In this document: positions 35,618 to 48,299 of the stretch, piece by piece | Numbering within the stretch: position 1 is the first letter of the stretch | How the letters are laid out: the number at the start of each line of letters is the position of its first letter | Assembly (NCBI RefSeq): GCF_032854445.1 | Contig: NC_088303.1 | Span: 6,581,501 to 6,645,500 of the forward strand | Direction of reading: 5' to 3' | Source of the DNA: Liolophura sinensis | Lineage: Eukaryota; Mollusca; Polyplacophora; Chitonida; Chitonidae | DNA: 64,000 nt | The notes under the pieces: generated by a model | Databases searched by the model: none | The model's input: the letters and a program-made list of their open reading frames with translations, nothing else | Told to the model about the DNA's origin: nothing | Program-made: the position numbers and the translations under genes

Positions 35618-37059
35618 AACTGACGGCCAAAAGAGACTTTACGACTCCGTAAGTTAAATTTAACCAGCCTTTTCAGCAAATTAATACCAAATTATTGTAG
35701 GAAAACATTGTACAAAGCATATTCCCATGTGCGACTAGCGTCATATACGCCCACACGAATTTGTTTTGACACAACGAAGAAAGTTGAAAACTCACGTGAC
35801 CCATGGATGGCTGCAACTGCACATGTAATAAGTGTATAAAAACGTTACACACAGTGTGCACACAGTAGACTTGCACATTGAATAAAAACCACTAAAGTAA
35901 TGCCTCGATTGACTCAAGAACAACTCGAGAGGGCCCTGGTATGGTATCCATGGGAGCTACCTATGCCCACATTGCAAGGACCTTCGGCTGCTCTCGTGTA
36001 ACTCTCTCAAACTTAATACAACTTTACAGACAGACAGGACAGACATCGGACAGGCCAAGAACAGGCAGGCCTAGGGTAACTACGCCCAGAGAAGACGAGT
36101 ATCTGCGCACCTTACACCTGAAGAACCGCTTCCTGACAGTGACGTCATCGTCAATCAATGCCCTAGGTCACCGGGTCAGTCGGCAGACCGTGTCCAGGAG
36201 ACTCACGGCTCTTGGAATTAGGGCCCATCGACCAGTGACGTGATTGGCCGCCTCTGCCTGTTCCGAGCCGATGGCAGACAGCGAGTTTTCGAAGAAGCGA
36301 ACGAACGGCTGCATCATGTGTCCAGGACGTGGTACCTTTTGGTGGCCGCAGAGTGATTGTGTGGGGTGGGATTTGTGGAGAGGAACGGACATCACTGGTC
36401 ATGATCTACGGCAACCTAACAGCTCAACGTTACGTGGATGAAACTCTACGCCCTGTTTTCCTGCCTTTTCTTCAACAGCAGCCACGTGGTGTCCTGTACC
36501 AGCATGACAACGCCAGACCCCATACAGCACGAGTTGTGCAGAATTTCCTTGACGCCAACGACGTCAACGTCTTGCCGTTTCCCGCTCGTTCTCCAGATAT
36601 GTCCCCCATAGAACACCTCTGGGATATTATGGGTTGTCAAGTAAGACAACGGCCACACATGGCATCCAACCGACAAGAACTGGCGTTCGCTATCCAAGAT
36701 GAATGGCAACGAATCCCACGTCATCTCATCAGACGACTGACTTTTTCTATGCGTCGGAGAGTTTTTGCATGCATTGAAGCAAGGGGTTGCCACACGCGGT
36801 ATTGATTGGTTTTGATATTGACTGATTTTAAAAATAATCAGCTTTTTGTATACTCTGCCCATTGTTATCCTCTTTCCCTACCCCTGCTCGGTTCACCTGT
36901 AAACTGATTTGAGGGCTGCTTTGTCCGTTCTCAGTCAAGACTTTTAATATCTAAAGTCATTGGCCTTTTCAGTATATTAAACTTCAGTTATACTGTTTTT
37001 TTGCTTTGGGAAAATAAATTGATTTGAACTCTTTGTAAAGTTTCTTTTGGCCGTCAGTT
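35618..37059 (+). mobile_element. Tc1-type DNA transposon, disabled
   Basis: 27-bp inverted repeats at 35616-35642 and 37035-37061 match at 26 of 27 positions, outermost motif AACTGACGGCC, and are flanked by TA on both sides. The transposase inside is broken. Its ends differ from those of the element at 2967-4496, so it is a separate Tc1 lineage. Confidence 0.93.
35900..36805 (+). pseudogene. Tc1-family DD34E transposase, frameshifted and lacking the first Asp
   Basis: The reading begins MPRLTQEQLERAL at 35900. A one-base loss near 35937 moves it to the frame with GATYAHIARTFGCSR, the second helix of the DNA-binding domain, and GRPRVTT. That frame stops at 36241 (HRPVT-stop). About there a deletion has removed the segment that should contain the first catalytic Asp motif; the sequence resumes as CLFRADGRQRVFEEANERL in another frame. 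A further one-base loss near 36316 leads into the last frame: GGRRVIVWGG, YQHDNARPHTA with the second Asp, and SPDMSPIEHLWDI with the Glu 34 residues later, ending CHTRY. It cannot encode an active enzyme. The element's ends could still be substrates for a related transposase. Confidence 0.93.
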
Positions 37060-37061
37060 TA

Positions 37062-37982
37062 TATACTGATTTATAAATGGAACAGTTAGGAAATGGGCCA
37101 TTGCCATTGTTTTTACTGTTTTTACATAAATGTTAAATTTTGCTATTTGAATATTTAAAAATCTATATCATTATATAGATATGTTTAAAACACAAGACCA
37201 TTGTCCAAGTGTAAAAATCGATTGAAGAGTCTGCATTCTCAGTGTTGCGTTCGCTTTCCGCCTAGTGATATTTTAAGCTCCTATTAATTATTAAGAACTT
37301 TGACGGGGCTACCTTATTCTATGGCAGAAGACGACATCTCTTCTTGACGTGTCAGGACTTCCTGTCAGTTCACGAATATATTTTGCATTTTTTAAAAGCC
37401 ATAACTTTCGAAAGAGAAGCGTTTTGGGTTTGCAGCATGTAAAAATACCAGCGACTGTCGTGAGTGTGGCGCGATGAGAGCTGCAGATGCGTATGTAATA
37501 TCTTCTCCCCCACAGTATGGGCATATTATCATCGATATGGCGTTAAGACATAATCCCTCTGAGAAGCATAAGGTTCTATCTTTCCCCGGCCATCTTTATT
37601 GTAGTGACCATTTGTGTAAAATTATACTAACTGCCTCGCTTAAACGACAGTATAGTATAGATTACCCCGCAAAGGTCACACGATTTCTTTGCGATTTTAA
37701 TCCATTCGGAAAAAAACATTTTGTAGTAAAATTCGTGGAAATAACGTATTCTGGTAGTGAAAAACAGAGACAGTACAAGAATACATGAACATCAAGAAAA
37801 TCGACAAGTTGTGACATGGCACACCTACCCTAACCTCTATGACAATGTGTTTTTGAGACATGTGTAAATATGCTAATGCGCTTGGCTCAATGTTTCGAAT
37901 ACTTTGTAAAGAAAAAACTTGGAACCAGAAGTTTACTTTACACTTTTGGAGAACGTCTATGAACGATATATGATTGTTAGAG
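37062..37982. other. Spacer with one unrecognised open frame
   Basis: The open frame at 37474-37788 (104 codons, ATG start; includes HNPSEKHKVLSFPGHLYCSD) has no recognisable motif and no homologue elsewhere in the window. It could be an exon or chance. Confidence 0.35.
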
Positions 37983-38113
37983 CAGTATACATGTATATAA
38001 TATAGCCTTCGACCACAAGTCACACAGTATACACGTATATAACATGACCTCTGACCACAACTCACAGAGTATATATGTATAAAACACAACCTTTGACCAC
38101 AAGTCACACAGTG
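37983..38113 (+). repeat. 42-bp tandem repeat, 3 copies
   Basis: Units start at 37983, 38025 and 38067 and share CAGTATACATGTATATAA and GACCACAAGTCACA. The 166-residue minus-strand open frame here comes from this repeat. Confidence 0.9.
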
Positions 38114-40156
38114 TGCAGGGAGAAGCATCCTTTCAATTGAAAGCCAAACAGCACGATCGGGAACACTCACTTTTTGACTACATATTTTACTCTGCAATTT
38201 TCTGCTCTCTCATCACTATGGTCAATTTGACCAAGGCAAAGTATTCAGCAAGAATGCACACGGCAGTGAAATTAGGTAAATAAAGTCATTGTAATGCTAC
38301 CTTAGGACAACACGTCATGCAATCTGTGTGATCACGAATGTATCGACGTTCGCATTCATCATATCTTTAAGCACAAAGAGCAATATCTGACCCAGGCGAC
38401 GGTCAATATTTTGAGTTCTTCGACTGTTGAAAGTGTCACGCCTGGATATTGATGCCATTGATTTGGTAAGTATATAGATCAAAGGATAATGGCAGCTATT
38501 TGATAAGCCTTGAGGCCTTGAATAGGACTGGGTCAAGATTATCAAGTCGAGTGTTAACATCAAACAAGTTGAGGTTTCCTTTTCATGGTATTACGCTGTA
38601 CATACTAGCCTTGTAATCGAATGTTACCTACAAAACACGATTATCGATGAATGAATGTCCATTTGGTGCACTAAACTTGTACATTAAGTATTGATTTAGT
38701 TTGACAAACACACCATACATCATGCACTATTTCTTTCTACACAGATAGAGCCGTTTACTCTGTTACACGTACAAATGATCGTCAACGGCGACTAAAGTCC
38801 ACTGCCGTCGGATTTTTGGGAGTTATGAGTTTATTTAACAATTGACGCATATAACTCTTCATCAGTGGCTGTTAGCCAATTTTAGCTGAAATCAACAGCA
38901 TCACTGAAGTGTGTACAGGTCTGAAATACTGTCTATTTCATGATAAATACAACATGTGTAAAACATTCCAGATTCTAAACGACTGTATTCTTTTGAGTGC
39001 AAGCAAGATTCTTGCACAGTTTACCTTAAACTACAATAGAAATTTGCTCAAATGTAACTCACTCACCTTTAACACAGGCGTACGACTTCAGCACATTGTT
39101 TCCACGCCCGTCATGACGACACAGGAAAACACAGGCGCAACAATAGTGAGAACATATATCCACTCAGCGCAACAGAAGGTGCGCGGGTGTGAATAATGAC
39201 GAACGCTGTTGTTTCAGCTTACGCTACGCCCTCTGATGTTAAGAGGCGAAACCGTCACCTGTCCATAATATCCAGCCCTAAGAATAACTCTGAGAATTTT
39301 TGCTACGTGAATTACTGCTAGAGTCAGAAGTGTGAATGGATGGGTCTTCAGCAGGTCTGGCCTTATATACATTTATGGGATGCGGCAAAAATCGATGTCA
39401 TTTCCTTTGTGTTCATACTGGCACACCTCTGTGGGACTGGCGTTCTGAGGCTCGTATACAAGGGATCTTTCGTCTCCAGCACGGACGCAACATCTAACAA
39501 GCCAGGGCATGTTGTTCTCATCAGTACATGACCAATAATAAAAGATTAAGTAGCACCTTGATCAATAGTCCTAACCTGGCGATCAGAATGTACAGTGTTG
39601 GGAGAACACCAACCTCCCTTTCTGGTTTATCTCGCATAAGTACTTCTCTGCACGCGAGCCAAAATGTCAAAGTAGCACAGGTTTTATCGCCCATTGTTAC
39701 AGTGAAAACGGTGTATTGGCCTCAGATGGGGAGTTACGTGGGGCATGGCTGACATAATGCCTGTCTAATATCCAGCGATTCCCCACAGAATAATGCCATC
39801 GGCAGTTCCGTACGTGGATACAGGCGGTTACTTGATTGGCAAACAATTCAAAGTCAGCCGGCCGCCTTGGGTTGGCGCCTGTAAATACCCCCAATTGTCA
39901 GAACCGTAATACACTCAGTAGCAGTGATTAATATCTGCCGAGTTCATTAAAGCAGTTTCTGACCTGTTACTCACGACATTATGTTGAAAGGTTATAGTGT
40001 ACATTTTCCTGCAACTACGTGTGTGGATTCTCACTAAAGTTTGCCTCCTGCAAAACCTGAGCCAGACTGACGTTTTCTGACACTAGAAAGAAGTTCTGTC
40101 GAGAACAACACGTACATCCTGATGTATCAACCCTGAAGACATCCATAATCCACACC
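38114..40156. other. No recognisable feature
   Basis: Only short open frames and no transposon or tandem structure were seen. Confidence 0.5.
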
Positions 40157-40500
40157 ATGGTCAGAATCAAAACGGCCACACATGTACTCCACACCATGAC
40201 CACACTCAAGGCTGCGATACATGTACTTCACACCATGGTCACACTCAAGACGGCGATACATGTACTTCACACCATGGTCACACTCAAGACGCCCATACAC
40301 TCACTCCACAGCATGGTGACACTTAAGACGGCCACACGCGTTCTCCACAACATGGTCACACTTTTGACGGCTATAGATGTACTCCACACCATGGTCACAC
40401 TCAAGATGGCCATACACTTAGTCCACAGCATCGTCACACTTAAAACGGCCACACATATACTCCACGCCATGCTTACACTCATCACGACTATATATGTACT
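40157..40500 (+). repeat. 39-bp minisatellite, about 9 copies
   Basis: Units run CACCATGGTCACACTCAAGA, CGGCGATACATGTACTTCA and similar. Translated, they give thirteen-residue repeats of the type MVTLKTAIHVLHT. The array continues briefly after the SINE fragment at 40501-40602. Confidence 0.95.
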
Positions 40501-40602
40501 GGTCGTGGGTTTCCCCCGGGCTCTGTCCGGTGTCCTCCCACCATAATGCTGGCCGCCGTGGTAAATATTCTCGAGTAACACTAATCAAATAAATAAATAA
40601 AT
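40501..40602 (+). repeat. SINE family 1 fragment inserted in the minisatellite
   Basis: The family core GTGGGTTTCCCCCGGGCTCT, CCACCATAATGCTGGCCGCC and the AAATAAATAAATAAAT tail are present. TATATATGTAC (40489-40499) and TATACATGTAC (40602-40612) form a near-perfect duplication of array sequence, so the insertion landed inside a 39-bp unit. Confidence 0.92.
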
Positions 40603-42860
40603 ATACATGTACCCGACACCATGGTCAAACACGATCATAAAACTCCACATAATCACACTCCACACGACAGTAATACGCCGCATGATTACATCCCACATGA
40701 CCATAATACTCCATATAGGCATATCTGTCACGACCATAATCTCTACATAATCACACACCACACGACCATGATACCCCACATAATCACACTTCTCAAAACC
40801 ACGATACTCCACATAATCACATTTCATACGACCATGATATTACACGTAATCACACTCTACACCACAATGATATTCCACATATTCACAGTTCACACGGCCA
40901 TGACACTCCACATGATCATGATACTCCACATATCCACACTTCACACGATCATGATATTTCTCATTTTCACACTCTACACCAACATGACACTCGAGGTAAT
41001 CACACTCTACACCACCGTGATACTCCACATAATCACAAACTACACCATCATGACAGTCCACATAACCACACTCTTCACCACCATGACACTCCACATTTTC
41101 ACACTTTATACCACCATGATACTCCATGGTCATAATTACGCTTCATACCACAACGGTACTCCACACAACTATTTACTTTTCACACAACCAGCACATCATA
41201 CACACTTGAGGCGACCGTGACTGTCCATGTAATTACACTCCACGCGACCATGAAACTCCACACAATCACACCCTACACCACCATGACACACCACATAATT
41301 ACATTCCGCACGACCACAATACTACACATAATCGAACTCCACATGGCCATGATACTCCACATAACCACACTCCACACCACCATGAAACTCCACCTTAGCA
41401 CACTTTAGACGACCATGATACCCGACATTACAACACTCCACACCACCATGCTACTCCACATAGTCACACTTCACACGACCATCATACTCCACATTTTCAC
41501 ACTCGGCACCACCATGATACTGCGCATAATTACAATCTACACGACCATGATACTCCACATAATCACACTCCACACCACAATGATACTCCACATAATCGCA
41601 CCATACATCATCAAAATATTTCACATAATTACACTCCACACAACTATAATATTTCACATAATCAGACTCCACACGGCCATGATACTTCACATAATCATAC
41701 TCCACATAACCATAATACTCCACATAATTACACTCCACACAACCATAATACTACACATAATCACACTCCACACGACCATGATGCTCCACATAATCACACG
41801 TTACACGACCATGATACCTCACATAATCACACTTTACGCCACCATAATATTTCTCATAATCACACTCCAGAGAATCATGATACTCCACAAAATTACATTT
41901 TACGCGACCATGATACTCCACGTAACGACGCTGTACACCACCATAATATTTCACTTAATCACACTCCAGACAGCCTTGATACTTCACATAATCACACACT
42001 ACACCCCCATAATATTTCACATAATCGTACTCCAGACCACCATGATACTCCACATAATTACACTTCACGCGACCATAATACTCCACGTAATGACGATCCA
42101 CACGACCATAATATTTCACTTAATCACACTCCAGACAACCATGATACTTCACATAATCACACTCTACACCACCATGATACTCCACATAATCACACTCTAC
42201 ACCACCATGATACTCCACATAATCACACTCTACACCAACACGATACTCCACATAAGTACACTCCACACCACGGTGATACTCCACATAATCACACTTCTCA
42301 CCACCATGATACTCCACATAATCACACTCCACATGACCATAATACTTCACATAAACACACTCTACACGACCATGATACTCCACATAATCACACTCCACGC
42401 GACCATGATACTCCACATAATCACACTCTACACGACCATTATACTTCACATAATCATACTCCACACCACGATGATACTCCACATAAACACATTGTTCTCC
42501 ACTATGATAGTTCACTTAACCACACTCTACACCACCATGATAGTCTACACACACCTGTTCACACTTCATATGACCAGCACAGCTACATATATGTATGCAT
42601 AATTACACTCCACACGACCATTATACATCACTTAATTACACTTCACACGACCATTATACATCACTTAATTACACTTCACACGACCATTATACATCACTTA
42701 ATTACACTTCACACGACAATGATACTTTACATATTCTTACTCCACACGACCATGATACTCCACGTAATGACACTGTACACCACCATGATAGTCTGCACAC
42801 ACCTGTTCACACTTCATACGACCAGCACATCTACATATATATATACACACAGTCACACTG
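40603..42860 (+). repeat. 33-bp minisatellite, about 65 units
   Basis: The consensus unit is ATGATACTCCACATAATCAC followed by ACTCTACACCACC. Three consecutive units at about 42160-42240 are almost identical, and near 42600-42720 a variant with CATTATACATCACTTAATTA is repeated three to four times almost exactly. A larger duplication repeats 42529-42595 at 42779-42845 (250-bp step). Since 33 is divisible by 3 and the unit has no stop in two frames, it yields open frames of 395 codons (plus) and 131 codons (minus). Confidence 0.95.
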
Positions 42861-45800
42861 TACACGACGATTCTCCAAATACAATTCACAGCAGTATTAT
42901 CGGTTCTATCTGGAACAATTACCTTACTTAGATCTCTACTAGGAATATTCGTCGCACACATGTATGTATATGGTTTCGTGAATTTCGTGAAGTCATTCTA
43001 GTATACCTGTCGTCATCTGTGGATGGCAGAAATTATTACCTTTCGCTATCATTATGCATTTCTACGAAGTTTAGTACCATTGAACTATGCACACGTACAT
43101 TGGACAATGACAACATGGGTAGTCTTAGTTGTAACAATCTGGGCTGTGCGGGGAGAAATATCGTATGATTACCGTTGATTGAGTTTTTCCTCACAATCTG
43201 CGCTATACCCTCTTAAACAAAATATATCAAAAATTGAAGTTTTCAGTGCACAAACTTGATTGGTTGGTTAGAAAAATGTAAAGCTTTGGTTAGCAAAGAA
43301 CAGGCACATGTAGGGCTGTTATGTACGTAATTCCCGTTGACAGTTAAATTCCGAATACGGCTGGAATAAATATAATACATTTCTTGGAAAAGTTGTTTTC
43401 TCCTTAATACGTGAATTTTCAAGATTAATTGTCATAACGTTAGGCATAAACTAAAGTGTTTGTCATGATGTGTCAAGAAATTAAATACATCAGTGAATTT
43501 TGTCACGACACAATTGTCAGGATTAAAAGAATGTGTTTTCTTACTTCTTTGCCAGAAGTATTTCGTATTTCTTGCACATCGAAATTCAGTTTGCTACTTG
43601 CGGAATTGGATACAGCTTTTTGTACATCATTCTACGGTGGGCGCTATGGGCGCACCATAACGTAATGAAACGCTGAGCACAGCTCAAAATTGACCGATTA
43701 TGTATCTAATAATCACTGACAATAAATGGAGAGAGGATGAGAAATGGTTCCCAAGCGGAGAACCTGGTTCCTGTCGGAGGTAATCTCTTTGAGAAGATGC
43801 AAAAAGAAAGCCAAAATAATTAGCAATGACTTAAAAAGAGAATGCGTGCGCCTTGCTAAAAAAAATTCTCCCTAATGTAACATAAAAACTCTTGATGTTG
43901 GAAAAGATAACACTGTTCGGATGTTAATGTTAAACAGCACTTCCGTGGTGCCTTATATTGGCGTTTTTCACCAAAGTCATAGGTTAAGTTAACCATAACT
44001 TGACGGTGTTTTAAACACTTTTCAGTTATACGATAGCTTTTGCTTAAAATGCGACATACTGTAACTTGAACTATAGAAAGCCTGCACTGACTTCAGTCAA
44101 AATACATGTAAGACTGAAACGCTTGTTTTTAGGCAATATGAGTTAAAGCTGGTAATTTTTAACTTCTTGTTTCATTCCCTAGAGCTATAAAGGGGTTATC
44201 ATACGAACAGTTTAAATTTTGACAAAAAATAGCTGCGTGGAAACGACCACAGAGTTGAAGGCTTCATGGGTTTCCAATTTCAGTATACATGTAACAATAC
44301 AGTACGAATCTCGTGCAAGGTTACATGCACACCGTTTTCCGCTCCGGTCCCGATTTGTTTCTCGTTGTTACCGTTCACCATTTCTCCTAAAGCTTTTGCG
44401 ATCTATTTCGCTCCGGTTCAAACTAGCAAATGGAATGGAACAGAGAAATTGGATGTACCCTGTAAAGAAATCCATAATGGAGTGTAAATTTCATCGTATC
44501 GCAGTTGAGAGACTGATGCATTGCTATCAGATTTATTTTTTGAATGTGCAAGATATGTTTTAAAATTGAAACAAGAGAAAATCAAATGCCAAGACGTCTA
44601 ACATGTATTGTATTGTTGTAAGATGTTTTAAACGTTACATCCCTCTACGGTTTCACAGGTTGCCAAATACACATATATGTTGATCAATAAGCTGTGGGGA
44701 TCATAGACTAAGCATAATTAGAAGGTAGAATTTTAAAACAAGGCGGGTTGAGGACATCGGACTAGCATGGACGGAACAACATCAATTAGATTATTTGCTA
44801 TGGTTTGCAAAAAAGATGATGAGCCATTACTGACAATTTAGAGAACGGAAAATAGAGTTAGTGTGAAATTAACCGTGTGTTATGTCGATAATCAATCTTG
44901 GCTAATTCACTTACCTGAGCGTTAAGCCAATCAATTGTAGAATAATTCATACCTATGATCGATTAATATAACACTGCGACTGTGTTACCAAAAACATTAA
45001 TTCTGAAAATGACGTACGTGCAGGTGGAAACATGCCATATCCTGTGGATTTAGTCGACTTTAATAACGGATTCTTGATTTGCAGCATGTATGTATAAATA
45101 TCAAACTATAGCACACCATCATATTTCTTTGGTGCTTTAAAGACTGATATTTGATTTCGGAACGATTCTTTTTTTCTTTGACTTCGTAATTCCAACCTTA
45201 TTTTTGTAATTCACGCCAGTGTCGTCCTATTGAAGTTCAATAATTAGTAATTAACTAAACACTGTAATTTTTACCTGTCTGCGTTGGCAATGTGCTAAGG
45301 ATGTCCACTATCTAAGCATTTATGTCAGCAGTTACAGAATAGCCCCTAACTGCGGATCATTTGACCACTACCATACTGTCTTCGCTGCCCGAGTCTTCAT
45401 GCTGAATATTGTATTATGCAGGCCCTATGCTTGACTTAAGCATGTGTCCACTACTATTCTTATAATTTGGTTTTTTTATAGTGTTACAAATGTAATTAAT
45501 ATAACAAAGTACCCTTAAGAATTGTTGTATGGGTGATGGTAGTATCAAGCCTGGTACTGCTGGGTTACTGCTGGGTTGAGAAATGTTTGGCATTTGGCCT
45601 CTAAAGGCTTAGCACGTCTTCCTCCATTCTTCAACCGGGCTGTCTTCGTACATGTGAAATTTGGCGTGAAACCCCACTTAAATTCAATGGCATAATTCTA
45701 AATTTCGAAATATCATCCCAGTGCATTTTATCGCGTGTGCAGTGAAAACTAAATACACACATGAATGTACAATGGCACATATAAGTATGACTTAGTCATT

Positions 45801-45900
45801 TTCTAAATGTTACAGCATAAACGCGGCATGAAGTTCTCTTTTCTCTGGTTAAATGTGGTTACACACCTCACGTACGAACCTGCTTATTTAGATTCCTGAA
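42861..45900. other. No recognisable gene
   Basis: A weak trace of the SINE family 2 tail may be at 44000-44040 (CGGTGTTTTAAACACTTTTC). The 114-codon open frame at 44219-44563 has no motif. A block near 45350-45420 weakly resembles 30730-30800. Confidence 0.45.
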
Positions 45901-48170
45901 CAAATCTGTAGGTTACATCTGATGATTTAATTAAATTAAGTGGAATTGGGCGAGCTCTGAGTGTCATTACTTCGGGAATATTCCAAGACTTCAGACAATA
46001 TTTGGAAAAGCCAATGTCCACAAATCAGTGAATGTATTTATCAAGTTACCTATTTACGCACAATGGCAGTCTAGTGCGACTAGGCGCCATGGCAAGCAAA
46101 AGAAAGGCGGAGGATGACCAAAACGGAGACTTGGCTTGAAGAGTGAGACTAAGATCATGTATAGCGTGTGCTTTGTTCCTATTTTAGACAGGCTTATTAC
46201 CAGGAGACATGGCCTGTAACTTGTTCAAAACACCAAGGAAACTGGTGTCGGTACTATAAAATGTCCAATATGTCTTGTTAAAATATGATTTCTAATGAAG
46301 TAGTCGGCATTTCAGGAACTGACAGGCGAGCAGTTCGATGGCAATTACACTATTTAAAGATATAGGCGTGGGAATGAACACATTTGGCAGCGGAAGAACC
46401 TACAGTTCAATTCTGTCTATTCCTACTTTTGTTTTTTAGATTACCGTGTGCATGTACGAGTACTGAGACTAATTTGAGACTGAGGAAAGAAAATGTATCC
46501 CCATTTACATTACCGGTATGACGCTGTTTTACACGTGATGATAGTGACCATGTGCCTTAGCTGATATACGTAAACTGTTGGTTCTGGGCAATCGGCTAGC
46601 CTTGCCCAGGAGCTGGACGGATGGCCAGAAGACGAGGCAGTTGGAAATACCCCTGGTGGAAGAGAGGCTGACCGATAATGGCTATTTGAAATCTGGTGGA
46701 AGAGGGACTTAACCCTCCTGACTATCAGCACATATTCCAAAAATAAACGCCATTGAAGAGGTGTTCCGTGTAAGTTGACTGAAGGTGGTACCTGTTAACT
46801 AACTGTACACGTGGTTTTTCCAGTCCGTATTTACCATGGTCTGTTAATCAATAGAGGTGATATTACCAATCCAAACCACAGCTAATTTTGTAGTTCCACG
46901 CTTTTATTTCGGCCGCAAAACAACATATTCTAAAATAAGCAGCGCACAATGTAATTATTCTCATGGCAGACTTCCTGGTAGCACTCATTCGGAAAGAGAT
47001 TGGATTTCAAGGGCAAAATAGTTACGCGCGAGTCAATAATTGTGGTCTTTGTTTACAGTCAATAAACCCCATATGAAATGACGATTATTGGGTGCTTATA
47101 AGATATCCTCAAGGCTTGATGAATATTAGGGCGGGAGCTCTGTTGTGTGTTGTACTGTATGGTCAATCCAGTTTCACACCGAAAATGAGTATGGCCATCA
47201 ACAGCCCTGACTTCGGCACTCTTTGAGTTCGATATGGCAATATCAACAATTATATACTATAATATGATCATCATAATTCTGATTATCATCAATTTATAGG
47301 GGTTTCGGTTAAGGCTATTGATCTCCCTGAAATCGATTGATATGGGACGGACGATTTTGAAGATGTCAGGTTTCGTTGAATGGACTGTTGTTTATAGTCA
47401 AGAGGTTTGTCATGTAAACCTAGGTGAGGTCGGTAGATAGCCTAGTCCGGAAACGTTTGTTCTCCGTAAAACAGACCGCAGTTGTATAACTGGAAACGGC
47501 GTAAATCGCAGAGCCAATATATACGCGATTGCGGGCTGTACTAGAACAGACACCGTAGACTAGACAACGTGCAGATAAGGATGTGAATAATCTTAGACGA
47601 TTTTCTTGGAGCAGATTGAGGATAAATGTTTCCGTGGACATGTAAGCCACCATGTAAGGACGTTCTCGTCTCACGTCCAGCAATTATGTAATTACTTGTC
47701 ATTATGGTTGGAAATCGATCATAAAACGTAACATAGTGTTCTCCGAGTGAAATATTCCGTTTTGGAAAGGGACATTGCATTTAATCATCGCTAAGTGCAC
47801 ACGAATACCATTGAGGTGTTATTAATTTATTTAATATCAGGTGTAAAGCCGCCACAGCTTTAATACTACCGAATTGGTTTCGTGGATGAATTTAGCTTTC
47901 AAACAGCGAGCAAAACAGTCTGCAGCGGAAAGTTATGTAGTCTCGGGGATTTTATAGGATAAAGCTAATTTAGACACGCAGTTTTTGTTATTATTTACAA
48001 ATCTTTTCGTATTTGGATTCGCTGTAACATAAACCGTCTATTATTAACCGTCATAGTAACCGTCGTATTCAATACTGATGTCTTGTGTGGGCATTTCATC
48101 TTAAAAGATCCTGTTAATCCATGGGATCGTTCAAGTAATAAGGGCATTGATCAGTCGTTGTAAGTTTAGT
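45900..48170. repeat. Segmental repeat, copy 1 (long form)
   Basis: Its left part (45940-46420) matches 52040-52570, for example GAGCAGTTCGATGG at both places. Its right part (47280-48170) matches 52790-53230 and, from about 47590, 49900-50460, sharing CAGTTTTTGTTATT and the GTCACAGCTTTAATAC-like word. Frames are not conserved between copies. Confidence 0.75.
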
Positions 48171-48299
48171 GTTATCATTTAGCATCACCTTTAATAGTGA
48201 AGACCCTGACCATTGCGGAGAGAGGAGGGGATATTTTAGTATTGAGCTCACGGCCTTCATGCAGCTTTAGTGCGTAAATCGTACATGTACTCTAACGTG

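Noticed and set aside
37697-38197. 166-residue minus-strand open frame with Cys-Gly repeats
   Set aside because: The repeated fourteen-residue segments come from the 42-bp tandem repeat at 37983-38113. The rest has no motif.
40157-42860. CRISPR-like array
   Set aside because: The units are contiguous and vary along their whole length, with no constant repeat separated by unique spacers. The sequence is eukaryotic and has no cas genes.
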